From Haematobia irritans (lineage: Eukaryota; Arthropoda; Insecta; Diptera; Muscidae): 64,000 bases of DNA. The number at the start of each line of letters is the position of its first letter. Position 1 is the first letter of the stretch. The position numbers and the translations under genes are program-made. The stretch lies in the NCBI RefSeq assembly GCF_050003625.1, contig NC_134398.1, positions 23,164,622 through 23,228,621 on the forward strand, given 5' to 3'. This document shows, piece after piece, positions 34,016-46,082 of this stretch. The notes under the pieces were generated by a model that was given only the letters and a program-made list of their open reading frames with translations, was not told the DNA's origin and made no database searches.

Positions 34016-37000
34016 ATTGTTTTTTATTTCCATATAAAATTTTGTCAAAATATTATTTTAATATAAAATTTTGTCAAAATTTTATTTCTATAGAAAATTT
34101 TGTCAACATTTTATTTCTATAGAAAATTTTGTCAAAATTTTATTTCTATAGAAAATGATGTCAAAATTTTATTTCTATAGAAAATTTTGTCAAAATTGTA
34201 TTTCTATTGAAAATTTTGTCAAAATTTTATTTCTATTGAAAATTTTGTCAAAATTTTATTACTATAGAAAATTTTGACAAAATGTTATTTCTATAGTAAA
34301 TTTTTTCAAAATTTTATTTCCATAGAAAATTTTGTCAAAACTTTATTTCTATAGAAAATTTTCTCAAAATATTATTTCCATAGAAAATTTTGTCAAAATT
34401 TTATTTCTATAGAAAATTTTGACAAAATTTTATTTCTATAGAAAATTTTGTCAAAATTCTATTTTATAGAAAATTTTGACAAAATTTTATTTCCATTTAA
34501 AATTTTGTCAAAATATTATTTCCTTATAAAATTTTGTCAAAATATTATTTCCATATAAAATTTTGTCAAAATATTATTTCCATACAAAATTTTGTCAAAA
34601 TATTATTTCCATATAAAATTTTGTCAAAATATTATTTCCATATAAAATTTTGTCAAAATTTTATTTCTATAGAAAATTTTGACAAAATTTTATTTCTATA
34701 GAAAATTTTGACAAAATGTTATTTCTATAGTAAATTTTTTCAAATTTTATTTCTTTAGAAAATTTTGTCCAAATTTTATTGCTATAGAAAATTTTGTCCA
34801 AATTTTATTTCTATAGAAAATTTTGTCCAAATTTTATTTCTATAGAAAATGTTGTCCAAATTTTATTTCTATTGAAAATTTTGCCAAAATTTAGTTTCAT
34901 AATTTTGTCAAAATTCTATATCTATAACAGATTTTGTCAAAATTTTATTTCTATAGAAAATATTGTCAAAACTTTATTTCTATAGAAAATTTTGTCAAAA
35001 TATTAATTGCATAGAAAATTTTGACAAAATTTTATTTCTATAGAAATTTTTTTCAAAATTTAATTTCAATAGAATTTTTTTTCAAAATGTTATTTCTATA
35101 GAAAATTTTGTCAAAATATTATTTCCATAGAAAATGTTGTCAAAATTTTATTACTATAGAAAATTTTGACAAAATTTTATTTCTATAGAAAATTTTGTCA
35201 AAATTCTATTTTATAGAAAATTTTGACAAAATTTTATTTCCATATAAAATTTTTTCAAAATATTATTTCCATATAAAATTTTTTCAAAATATTATTTCCA
35301 TATAAAATTTTGTCAAAATATTATTTCCATATAAAAGTTTGTCAAAATATTAGTTCCATATAAAATTTTGTCAAAATTTTATTTCTATAGAAAATTTTGA
35401 CAAAATTTTATTACTATAGAAAATTTTGACAAAATGTTATTTCTATAGTAAATTTTTTCAAAATTTTATTTCCATAGAAAATTTTGTCAAAACTTTATTT
35501 CTATAGAAAATTTTCTCAAAATATTATTTCCATAGAAAATTTTGTCAAAATTTTATTTCTATAGAAAATTTTGACAAAATTTTATTTCTATAGAAAATTT
35601 TGTCAAAATTCTATTTTATAGAAAATTTTGACAAAATTTTATTTCCATTTAAAATTTTGTCAAAATATTATTTCCTGATAAAATTTTGTCAAAATATTAT
35701 TTCCATATAAAATTTTGTCAAAATTTTATTTCTATAGAAAATTTTGACAAAATTTTATTTCTATAGAAAATTTTGTCAAAATATTATTTCCATATAAAAT
35801 TTTGTCAAAATTTTATTTCTATAGAAAATTTTGACAAAATTTTATTTCTATAGAAAATTTTGACAAAATGTTATTTCTATAGTAAATTTTTTCAAATTTT
35901 ATTTCTATAGAAAATTTTGTCCAAATTTTATTTCTATAGAAAATTTTGTCCAAATTTTATTTCTATAGAAAATTTTGTCCAAATTTTATTTGTATAGAAA
36001 ATTGTGTCAAAATTTTATTTCTAAAGAAAATTTTGACAAAATTTTATTCCTATAGAAAATTTTGTCCAAATTTTATTTCTATAGAAAATGTTGTCCAAAT
36101 TTTATTTCTATTGAAAATTTTGCCAAAATTTAGTTTCATAATTTTGTCAAAATTCTATATCTATAACAGATTTTGTCAAAATTTTATTTCTATAGAAAAT
36201 TTTGTCAAAATTCTATTTTATAGAAAATTTTGACAAAATATTAATTGCATAGAAAATTTTGTCAAAATTTTATTTCTATAGAAAATGGTGTCAAAATTTT
36301 ATTACTATAGAAAATTTTGTCAAAATTGTATTTCTATTGAAAATTTTGTCAAAATTTTATTTCTATTGAAAATTTTGTCAAAATTGTATTTCTATAGAAA
36401 ATATTGTCAAAATTTTATTTCTATAGAAAATTTTGTCAAAATTTTATTACTATAGAAAATTTTTACAAAATGTTATTTCTATAGTAATTTTTTTCAAAAT
36501 TTTATTTCCATAGAAAATTTTATCTCTATAGAAAATTTTGTCAAAATTTTATTTCTATTGCAAATTTTGTCAAAATTTTATTTCTATTGAAAATTTTGTC
36601 AAAATATTATTTCCATAGAAAATTTTGACAAAATTTTATTTCTATTGAAAATTTTGTCAAAACTATATTTCTATAGAAAATTTTGTCAAAATACTATTTC
36701 CATAGAAAATTTTGTCAAAATTTTATTTCTATAGAAAATTTTGACAAAATTTTATTTCTATAGAAAATTTTGTCGAAATTCTATTTTATAGAAAATTTTG
36801 ACAAAATTTTATTTCCATTTAAAATTTTGTCAAAATATTATTTCCTTATAAAATTTTGTCAAAATATTATTTCCATATAAAATTTTGTCAAAATATTATT
36901 TCCATACAAAATTTTGTCAAAATATTATTTCCATATAAAATTTTGTCAAAATATTATTTCCATATAAAATTTTGTCAAAATTTTATTTCTATAGAAAATT

Positions 37001-38253
37001 TTGACAAAATTTTATTTCTATAGAAAATTTTGACAAAATGTTATTTCTATAGTAAATTTTTTCAAATTTTATTTCTTTAGAAAATTTTGTCCAAATTTTA
37101 TTGCTATAGAAAATTTTGTCCAAATTTTATTTCTATAGAAAATTTTGTCCAAATTTTATTTCTATAGAAAATGTTGTCCAAATTTTATTTCTATTGAAAA
37201 TTTTGCCAAAATTTAGTTTCATAATTTTGTCAAAATTCTATATCTATAACAGATTTTGTCAAAATTTTATTTCTATAGAAAATATTGTCAAAACTTTATT
37301 TCTATAGAAAATTTTGTCAAAATATTAATTGCATAGAAAATTTTGACAAAATTTTATTTCTATAGAAATTTTTTTCAAAATTTAATTTCAATAGAATTTT
37401 TTTTCAAAATGTTATTTCTATAGAAAATTTTGTCAAAATATTATTTCCATAGAAAATGTTGTCAAAATTTTATTACTATAGAAAATTTTGACAAAATTTT
37501 ATTTCTATAGAAAATTTTGTCAAAATTCTATTTTATAGAAAATTTTGACAAAATTTTATTTCCATATAAAATTTTTTCAAAATATTATTTCCATATAAAA
37601 TTTTTTCAAAATATTATTTCCATATAAAATTTTGTCAAAATATTATTTCCATATAAAAGTTTGTCAAAATATTAGTTCCATATAAAATTTTGTCAAAATT
37701 TTATTTCTATAGAAAATTTTGACAAAATTTTATTTCTATAGAAAATTTTGTCAAAATTTTATTTCTATAGAAAATTTTGTCAAAATTTTATTTCTATAGA
37801 AAATTTCGACAAAATGTTATTTCTATAGTAAATTTTTTCAAAATGTCATTTCTGTAGAAAATTTTTTCAAAATGTCATTTCTGTAGAAAATTTTGTCTAA
37901 ATTTTATTTCTATAGAAAATTTTGTCCAAATTTTATTTCTATAGAAAATTTTGTCCAAATATTATTTCTATTGAAAATTTTGCCAAAATTTAGTTTTATA
38001 ATTTTGTCAAAATTCTATGTCTATAACAGATTTTATCAAAATTTTGTTTTTATAGAAAATGTTGTCAAAATTTTATTTTTATAGAAAATGTTGTCAAAAT
38101 TTTATTTCTGTAGAAAATTTTGTGAAAATTGTATTTCCATAGAAAATTTTGTCAAGATATTATTTCCATAGAAAATTTTGTCAAAATTTTATTTTTATAA
38201 TTTTGTCAAAATTGTATTGTTAGTAGAATTCTACCAACGGTGGCAACCGTAGT
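34016..38253 (+). repeat. 29-bp satellite array with kilobase-scale internal duplications
   Basis: Forward-orientation units, many of the TATTATTTCCATA or TTTCCATATAAAA variant. A block of about 1 kb (about 34,400-35,410) is repeated with near identity at +2,322 bp (about 36,720-37,735). Shared marks are TTAGTTTCATAATTTTGTC at 34,891 and 37,213, and TATTAATTGCATAG at 35,001 and 37,323. Part of it also recurs at +1,152 bp. The right boundary at 38,219-38,250 is TAGTAGAATTCTACCAACGG then TGGCAACCG. Confidence 0.88.
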
Positions 38254-38289
38254 TAAGATTCGGCTATGGGAATGAGGTCAGCATCCATT

Positions 38290-38400
38290 GATGAGAGAAA
38301 AGTTAAGCAACTGTGCCATTACAATGTACTGAATGGCTCACTTGGACAATTCAGTCCAAAATATCGGCTTCCACTATTCCTAAACTAATCTATCCTAAGT
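38290..38400 (+). mobile_element. Decayed SINE 3' half
   Basis: GAGAGAAAAGTTAAGCAACT, ACAATGTACTGAATGGCTCA and CCTAAACTAATCTATCCTAA align by eye with the 3' half of the SINE at 2,760-2,868, with many substitutions. Confidence 0.55.
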
Positions 38401-38596
38401 GCACGGCCATTGAATGTGTTTTTTCGGTGATTTAATAAAATCTCCTATCTCTTGGTGCCTGTCGTTCTATCTCTTTGTTTCCTTGTTGTGTTTGAAATGT
38501 GCATATTAGAATTTTGGAAGTACCGTACGTTACAGAACGAATTGATTTTTATCTACAGAAAGTTTATTTCGACTTATTTTTTTTTTACAACTACTA

Positions 38597-38829
38597 CACC
38601 CAGAGAAGGAATATGATCAGAGTAAAATGTTATTTTTGGATGGTGACCATGTAACATGTTTATCGCAATCATGTTATTTTCTCGGAAAGTATGTATAAGA
38701 TGTCGGCAAGCATGTAATGTTTGACGAGAAAACAACATTTTTGCTACAAACAAGTTAAATGGTCACCATACAAAAATAACATTTTGCTCTTGAAACATGT
38801 TTGAGGTGATCATATTCCTTCTCTGCGTG
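38597..38829. mobile_element. 233-bp TIR element (MITE) with TA target duplication
   Basis: Terminal inverted repeats of 23 bp with one mismatch begin CACCCAGAGAAGGAATATGA (left) and CACGCAGAGAAGGAATATGA (right, inverted). TA flanks both sides (38,595-38,596 and 38,830-38,831). The short inverted motif ATGGTCACCAT-like sequence recurs inside. TA duplication and CAC ends suggest a Tc1/mariner-type non-autonomous element. It is related to 41,265-42,413. Confidence 0.82.
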
Positions 38830-38849
38830 TAGTATTTGTTGTTTATTTT

Positions 38850-40215
38850 CATTTTCGTAAAATCGAACGTAAATTTCTTTCATCCGTTCATTTTTTAGAA
38901 TACTCAATGTCAAGAATTTGGACGTTCGTTAAATTGGATTTTTGCTAAACAGAGCTTCGATTGTATTTTTAAAAAGAACATTTAGTCTTCTCCGACTTGC
39001 AGAATCACAGCTAGGGAATAATTCAATACCATACAGTAGCTTCAGTAAAATGTAAGTCTTAGCTTAGCATCAACCAGAGTGTTTGTAGAGTGGCATAGGT
39101 TAGGTTAGGTGGCAGCCCGATGTATCAGGCTCACTTAGACTATTCAGTCCATTGTGATACCACATTAGTGAACTTCTCTCTTATCACTGCAGTGAAACCA
39201 CTTAGAGAAGCTTTGAAACGCTCAGAAATGTCACCAGCATTACTGAGGTGGGATAATCTACCACTGAAAAACTTTTTGGTGTTCGGTCGAAGCAGGAATC
39301 GAACCCACGACTTTGTGTATGCAAGGCGGGCATGCTAACCATTGCACCACCGTGGCTCCCCATAGCATAGCTTTGTACTATATCGTAGCAAATATGATTC
39401 GACCTTGTTAGGGTATCATTAAAAATAACCCCAAGATTCGTTACCGTCGTTACAAGCGATATATTGATGTTATTAATACTTTGACTAAAATCATAACGGA
39501 TCGGATTCGACTTGCTCTTACCTATGATAGGCACTTCGATTTCAAAGGGTTTAGACAATGACCGGATCGGATTCGACTTGCTCTTACCTATGATAGGGCG
39601 CTTCGATTTCAAAGGGTTTAGACAATGACCGTTAGCACTCGCCCCGATATGAATTCTCGGCAGGTCATGGTTCAATCTGTGAGCTAGGATAAGGGACTTG
39701 AGAAATACACCTGTACGTCGTCGGTATACAAATCCACCTTGGTGCACGAAATATGACGGGGAAGATCGTTAGATAGATAAGAGCAGTGAGCCCAAAAATT
39801 AACTCCTGTGGAACACTTCTGTTGACGGACAAAGGTCTTGACAATAAACCATTTACACTAACAGATTGTGAACGATTACATAGGTAGGACTAAAAGAGAC
39901 ATGTTGCGGACGACGAAAAATTAAATATATTTAACAGTTTAGCGCATAATATGTTGTGATCTAACGAATCAAAGGCTCTAGAGTGATCAAAAAGGGCCAG
40001 ACAAGTAACTTCATTGTTCTCCAAGTTCAGTCTTATATCCTCATATAGGTCTGCCAAGGCGGTGATGCAGCTTGGTTTAGGCCGTAAGCCAGATTGTCTC
40101 CCAAACAACATCGAACCATAACAAAGATAGTCAGATAACTGCCTATGGATTATCTTCTCATTCACCATCATTTTTTGGTATAGAGATAACCCCACTAATT
40201 CCGTTATAGGCAATC
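38850..40215 (-). mobile_element. Decayed non-LTR retrotransposon RT fragment, interrupted by a SINE
   Basis: Read on the minus strand from about 40,190 the frame shows EKIIHRQLSDYLCYGSMLFG, RQSGLRPKPSCITALADLYE, DIRLNLENNEVTCLALFDHS and RAFDSLDHNIL (RT palm motif A region). A GSILGPLLFSI-like stretch follows in shifted frames. The catalytic loop reads YTDD at 39,717-39,728 (usually YADD). Then come LNHDLPRIHIGASANGHCLN, the KSK motif region and TNLGVIFNDTLTRSNHI. After the SINE (39,099-39,358) the reading resumes with LLKLLYGIELFPSCDSASRR to about 38,860. Several frameshifts and a 66-bp tandem duplication (39,497-39,629) show that it is dead. Its 5' edge abuts the DUF1091 pseudogene. Confidence 0.78.
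39099..39358 (-). mobile_element. SINE copy with internal deletion
   Basis: Inverted relative to 2,524-2,868. The B-box-like GAATCGAACCCACGAC is at about 39,296, the A-box-like GCATGCTAACCATTGCACC at 39,331, and the tail is GGTTAGGTTAGGTGGCAGCC at about 39,099. About 85 bp of the central body present in other copies is missing between CTTATCACTG and CAGTGAAACC. It lies inside a LINE. A short CTATG repeat at both edges may be the target duplication. Confidence 0.82.
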
Positions 40216-40630
40216 GGCTAAAGTTTTCAACAATGGTTGTTTGTCACGGCTTCTAGAGAACTTACAATAGTCCGCCGACACATTTAACATATAAGGATGA
40301 AATCCGTTCGATTTTTTTGAAAATCGAAAAATTTATCTATAATTTCAATGTAATGTTTCAGGTTAGAAAGCGATTTACAAACCAAAACCAATCATTTTCA
40401 ATTTTCTTCTACCGATCCTACCTAGACATTAGTTACAGGTATTTTATGTAAATTGCAGGTTATATTATGTCCTACTGTATTTCTTTGTATCATCTTTAAC
40501 GAACAGAGGCTAAAGGACGAAAATTCTGGTTTGAGTGAGGTACAGTTTATATTGGTAAAACGCACGGATTCCACTATAAGAATAACTATAGCGCAAATCC
40601 ATACCAACTAATGAAGCGTGCTAAAGTCAT
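40200..40630 (-). pseudogene. DUF1091-family pseudogene (third paralogue, truncated)
   Basis: The start codon is at 40,630-40,628. Exon 1 corresponds to 40,630-40,422, intron 1 to 40,421-40,337 (85 bp, GT-AG), and exon 2 to 40,336-40,200. The sequence is closest to gene 1: VESVRFTNINCTSLKPEFSS and CSLKMIQRNTVGHNITCNLH. Defects are a 4-bp deletion about 30 bp after the start, a TAG stop in place of a serine codon at the exon 1 end, and a 1-bp expansion of an A run in exon 2 that shifts frame. The 3' third of exon 2 and all of exon 3 are missing, the sequence passing directly into LINE DNA. The retained intron shows a DNA-level duplication, not a retrocopy. Confidence 0.88.
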
Positions 40631-41264
40631 TTTCAATATAGATGAAAAAGCTGAATCGATTTTTAATATCGGTGTCCAAATATTTATTTTCTATTAATAT
40701 ATAATATATACTATTGTCGATAAATGCTCTAAATGTAGTTTCACGTCATGGTTTATTTAAGGCATTTCATCCCATATCGTATCGATTAATCAGTAAAAAT
40801 AAAGTGGGTACTAAGTTCGAATACGAAAAAATCTGGAATCGCAGAATTAAATCACATTTTTTTTTTTGGTAAGTCTACCTAATGACTGTTAAATTCATCC
40901 TCCACCAAAAACTGCCGTTTGTTATAGTTTAAATCTACTCGCCATGAATTTAAGTGTTTACTTTAACATATAACACCAAGATACCAAATCTTTCGCGGGC
41001 GTGCCACGGTACGTATTATATTCAAATAGTGCCAAAATATGTACAAAAGTGTCAACTTCATCAACCCCTGAGTTGACAGCATATAATGGATGGAAGTGTC
41101 TACTCATCAATGACCATGGGACATCATCGTTATTATTATTATTATTTTTTTTTTTTTGAAGTGTAGTCATAATGGGTACCTATTACGGATAACAAGTGTA
41201 GTTGTAAAACCAGCTTCATTGCAAACAAATGTGGGGTCTCACAAAATATTGGGGCTGATATATA
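40631..41264. other. Intergenic; contains a copy of the repeat found upstream of gene 2
   Basis: AGTGTCTACTCATCAATGAC followed by CATGGGAC at about 41,095-41,122, and GGGTACCTATTACGGATAAC at about 41,173, match sequence at 47,648-47,740. A (TTA)n/T-run simple repeat lies at 41,128-41,157. No gene is seen. Confidence 0.5.
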
Positions 41265-42413
41265 CACGCAGAGAAGAAACATGATTGTCACAATCATATT
41301 CGAAGAGCAAAATAATATGATAGCAGCTATTTTTGCGGCGACCATGTAACATTTTAACCTGCAACCATGTTGGCTCAGTGAACATGGTTCTAAGAAAAAT
41401 ACAATTGTCTTCATCTAAAATGTTATTATATTGATAAAAAGAATTTTGTTTCCATTAAAAGACAATGGTCACGATTTAAAATGTTTTGGTATTCATTCAA
41501 AATGTTTTTCTTCCAGTTAAAAGAACATGGTCACAACCTAAAATGTTTTGATCTTTATGAAAAAACTTTTTTCGTCGTCGAAAAAAGGACGCCACTTGAG
41601 AAAAGAAAACACAAAATTAACTTTATTTATTTGTTTTTATTTATTTATAAACTAATTCATTGTTTATTTGTATTTATAATGCCGTTCAAGCAAACATCAT
41701 ATATTTTTACACACTCTATTTTATTTCAATTTCAACAATAAGTAATTATTCCATATTTACATCGTGCCCATCAAATGTACAAACGCAGGCATCATGTAAC
41801 TGCAAATAAAAATAAATGATCCATATAGCAAAATGTAGAACAAAAAACAGGTACATTTTTCAATTACACTTTCCTTTTTTGTGTTCACATAAAACCACGT
41901 GCCACTTCTGAATAAATAAATTAACACAAAACACAGTAAATCGGTATTCTCCGTCCATTCCAAGAAACAATCAACACACGACTGACGCGCAAAATGAAAA
42001 TCGTGTGTACCTGCTCAATGTTTTTATAAAATTCTTGTCGCTGCAAAAAAATTAAAAAATTAAATGGTTACGAAAACAATGTACATGGTCTTTATGGCCA
42101 TGTAATGGTTGTAGACATGTCTATACGTAAACTATAAAAATACTTTTTTCTCTGCAAAAAAGTAAAAAAAATTGAATGGTCAGGTACATGATTTTCCTGA
42201 CCATATAATGGTCTCAAATTCTATCATTTAAATAATAGAACATGTTTGCGGCATTTGAGAACCATTTAAATGCTTATTGCCAACATATATTTTTCTCCTC
42301 TCGAAAATTATTTTTACAAAGACAAAATACATCGTTTTCGCGACCATTACATACTCTAAATAAGCATTAAATGGATGCGGCAACCATGTCCAAACATGTT
42401 TTTTCTGTGCGTG
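41265..42413. mobile_element. 1.15-kb TIR element with TA target duplication
   Basis: The left end is CACGCAGAGAAGAAACATG. The right end, inverted, is CACGCACAGAAAAAACATG (17 of 19 match). TA flanks both ends (41,263-41,264 and 42,414-42,415). The interior carries many ATGTT/AACATGGTCAC-like motifs shared with the 233-bp element at 38,597. No transposase is readable, so it is probably non-autonomous. Confidence 0.78.
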
Positions 42414-42668
42414 TATGTGGGTCATATGACTACTAGAGGAAAAGAGATTAACAAAAACAAATTTCCTCAAATAAATAAATTCAGTTACCCGACGCCACCT
42501 TGATTCCTTTATAATTTTAAGTTTGAGCATTTCATTTTATTTCATTTTTTTTAAGCTGCCTAAAATCGTTTATATTTTGTAACATGACCCGGATATACCT
42601 TTTTGTCAATAGTACCACCTTTTTGCACTGAGCACAGCTGGTATGAAAGGTAGCAAAGTCCAAAAAGG
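42414..42668. other. Spacer with no recognised feature
   Basis: No gene or repeat is recognised before the array-edge sequence starts near 42,669. Confidence 0.4.
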
Positions 42669-45600
42669 ATATCATACCATAAATAATCTACCGAAATTTG
42701 AAGAAAATTTTACCAAAAATCTACCAAATTAAAAAAATTTTATTTTGAAGTCGTTGACCAAATTTTTGTGGTTACTACAAAAAAAAATGTTTTTCTATTA
42801 TTCGAAAGAAATGTTTCATATTGAATTTTTAGAACATTTTTTTAAAGTTTTATTTCTGTGGAAAATTTTGTCAAATTTTTATTTCTGTGGAAAATTTTGA
42901 CAAATTTTTATTTCTATAGAAAATTTTGTTAAAATTTCAATTTTATAGAAAATTTTGTCAAAATTTTATTTCTATAGAAAATTTTGGTAAAATTTTATTT
43001 CTATAGAAAATTTTAGTTCTATAAAAAATATTGTCAAAATTTTATTCCGATAGGAAATTTTGTAAAAATTTTATTTTTTAGAGAAAATTTTGCCAGAATT
43101 TTATTCATATAGAACATTTGGTCAAAAATTTATTTCTGAAGAAAATTAAGTCAAAATTCTTTTTCTATAGAAAATGTTTTTATCTCTATTGAAAATTTTG
43201 CCCAAATTTTATTTCTATAGAATAATTAATTTCTATAGAATATTTGGTCAAAATTTTATTTCTGAAGAAAATTTTGTCAAATTTATTTTTCTGTGAAAGT
43301 TTTGTCAAATTTTTTCTATAGAAAATTGTGTCATGATTTTATTTCTATAGAACATTTGGTCAAAATTTTATTTCTACAGAAAATGTTGCCAATTTTTCTT
43401 TATAGAACATTTTATCAAAATTTTGTTTCTATAGAACATTTTGTCAACATGTTATTTCTATCGATAATTTTGTCAAAATTTAATTTCTATAGAATACTTG
43501 GTCAAAATTTTATTTCTATAGAAAATTTTGCCAAAATTTTATTTCTATAAAAGTTTTGTCAAAATTTTAATTCGATATAACAAATTTTGTCATAATTTTT
43601 GTTCTATAGAAAATTTTGTCAAATTTCTTTTTCTATAGATTTTTTTTTTAAAATTCATTTCTATAGAAAATTTTGTCAAAATTTTATTTCTAAAGAAAAT
43701 TTTGTCAAAATTTTAATTCTATAGAAAATTGTGTCAAATTTTTATTTCTATAGAAAATCTTGTCACAATTTTACTTCTATAGAAAATTTTGTCAACATTT
43801 TATTTCTACGAAAATTTTGGTAAATTTTTTTTTCTATAGAAAATTTTTGTAAAATTTTATTTCTATAGAAACTTTTGTCAAAATTTTTTTCGGTAGGAAA
43901 TTTTGTAAACATTTTATTTCTATAGAAAATTTTGTCACAATTTTATTTCTATAGAAAATTTTGGTAAAATTTTATTTCTATAGAAAATTTTGGTAAAAGT
44001 TTATTTCTATAGAAACTTTTGTCAACATTTTTTTTTTGATAGGAAATTTTGTAAAAATTATATTTCTATCGAAAATTTTGTCCAAATTTTTTTTCGATAG
44101 GAAATTTTGGTAAAATTTTATTTCTATAGAAAATTTTGGTAAAATTTTATTTCTATAGAAAATTGTGTCAAAATTTTAATTCTATAGAAAATTGTGTCAA
44201 AATTTTATTTCTATAGAAAATTTTGTCAAAATTTTATTTCTATTGAAAATTTTGTCACAAATTTACTTCTACAGAAAATTTTGTCAAAATTTAATTTATA
44301 TGAAAATTTTGGTAAAATTTTATTTCTATAGAAAATTTTGTCACAATTTTATTTCTATAGAAAATTTTGGTAAAATTTTATTTCTATAGAAAATTTTGGT
44401 AAAATTTTATTTCTATAGAAAATTTTGGTAAAATTTTATTTCTATAGAAAAATTTGGTAAAATTTTCTTTCTATATAAAATTGTGTCAAAATTTTATTTC
44501 TATAGAAAGTTTTGTCAAAATTTTATTTGTATAGAAAATTTTGTCACAATTTTATTTCTATAGAAAATTTTGTCAAAATTTTATTTCTAAGAAAATTTTG
44601 TCAAAATTTTATTTCTATAGAAAATTTTGGTAAAATTTTATGTCTATAAAAAATTTTGGTAAAATTTTATTTCTATAAAAAATTTTGGTAAAATTTTATT
44701 TCTATAGAAAATTTTGTCAAAATTTAATTTCTATAGAATATTTGGTCAAACCTTTATTTCTATAGAAAATTTTGTCAAATTTCAATTTTGTTCAATTTCT
44801 TTGTCAAAATTTTAACTGGATATAAAAAATTTTGTCATAATTTTACTTCTATAAAAAATTGTGTAAAAATTTTATTTCGATAGGAAATTTTGTAAAAATT
44901 TTATTTTTTTAGAGAAAAATTTGTCAGAATTTTATTTCTATAGAACATTTGGTCAAAAATTTATTTCTGAAGAAAATTTAGTCAAATTTCTTTTTCTATA
45001 GAAAATTTTGCCAATTTTTATCTATAGAAAATTTTGCCAATATTTTATCTCTATTGAAAATATTGTCCAAATTTTATTTCTATAGAATAATTAATTTCTA
45101 TAGAATATTTGGTCAAATTTTTATTTCTATAGAAAATTTTGTCAAATTTCTTTTTCAACAGAAAATTTTGTCAAAATATTTTTACTATAGAAAATTTTGT
45201 CAAAGTTCTTTTTCTATAGAAATTTTTTTTAAATTTATTTCTATAGAAAATTTGGCAAAATTTTATTTATATAAAAAATTTTGTCAAAATTTTATTTCTG
45301 AAGAAAATTTTGTCAAATTTATTTTTCTGTGAAAATTTTGTCAAATTTTTCTTTATAGAAAATTTTGTCAAAGTTCTTTTTCAACAGAAAATTTTGTCAA
45401 AATATTTTTTCTATAGAAAATTTTGTCAAAGTTCTTTTTCTATAGATTTTTTTTTAATTTATTTCTATAGAAAATTTTGTCAACATTTTATTTAAATAAA
45501 AAATTTTGTCAAAATTTTATTTCTAAAGAAAATTTTGTCAAATTTATTTTTCTGTGAAAATTTTGTCAAATTTTTTTCTATAGAAAATTGTGTCAAAATT

Positions 45601-45905
45601 TAATTTCTGTGAAAAATTTTGTCAACATTTTATTTCTATGGAAAATTTTGTCAAAATTTTATTTCTATAGAAAATGTTGTCAACTTTTTTTCGATAGAAA
45701 ATTGTGTCAAAATTTTATTTGTATGGAAAATTTTGTAAATTTTTTTTTCTATGAAAATTTTGTCAAATTTTTTTCTATACTAAATTGTGTCAAAATTTTA
45801 TTTCTATTGAAAATGTTGTCGAAATATTTTGTCAAAATTTTATTTTTATATTATTATAATTTTTGTCAACATTTTATTTCGATAGAAAATAAAATTTTAT
45901 TAAAT
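42669..45905 (+). repeat. 29-bp satellite array, forward orientation, GGTAAA subfamily in part
   Basis: The left edge reads ATACCATAAATAATCTACCG then AAATTTGAAGAAAATTTTAC, like the left edge at 19.8 kb. Units between 43.8 and 44.7 kb often carry TTTTGGTAAAATTTT in place of TTTTGTCAAAATTTT. A composite stretch around 42,830-43,320 resembles 44,870-45,350, suggesting internal duplication. Confidence 0.86.
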
Positions 45906-46082
45906 TTCGTTACACAAATTTAACATCATCTGAGATCTATGCTGCGAGCTTAAGGAAACGAATCTTTAGAAGTTGGCACATTGGGCAATGTCATCTTAAA
46001 TCTATCATGCTATATATGACTGGACTTATCAAATTATCTTAGTTCCAATGGTTACTCCAGTTTTTTTTACTCTACGATGTTA

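Noticed and set aside
39120..39338. 72-codon plus-strand frame as a small gene
   Set aside because: It is the reverse reading of a SINE copy.
41481..41741. 86-codon hydrophobic frame in the TIR element as a transposase piece
   Set aside because: It is low-complexity F/K/L-rich sequence with no DDE motifs or helix-turn-helix, consistent with AT-rich non-coding DNA.
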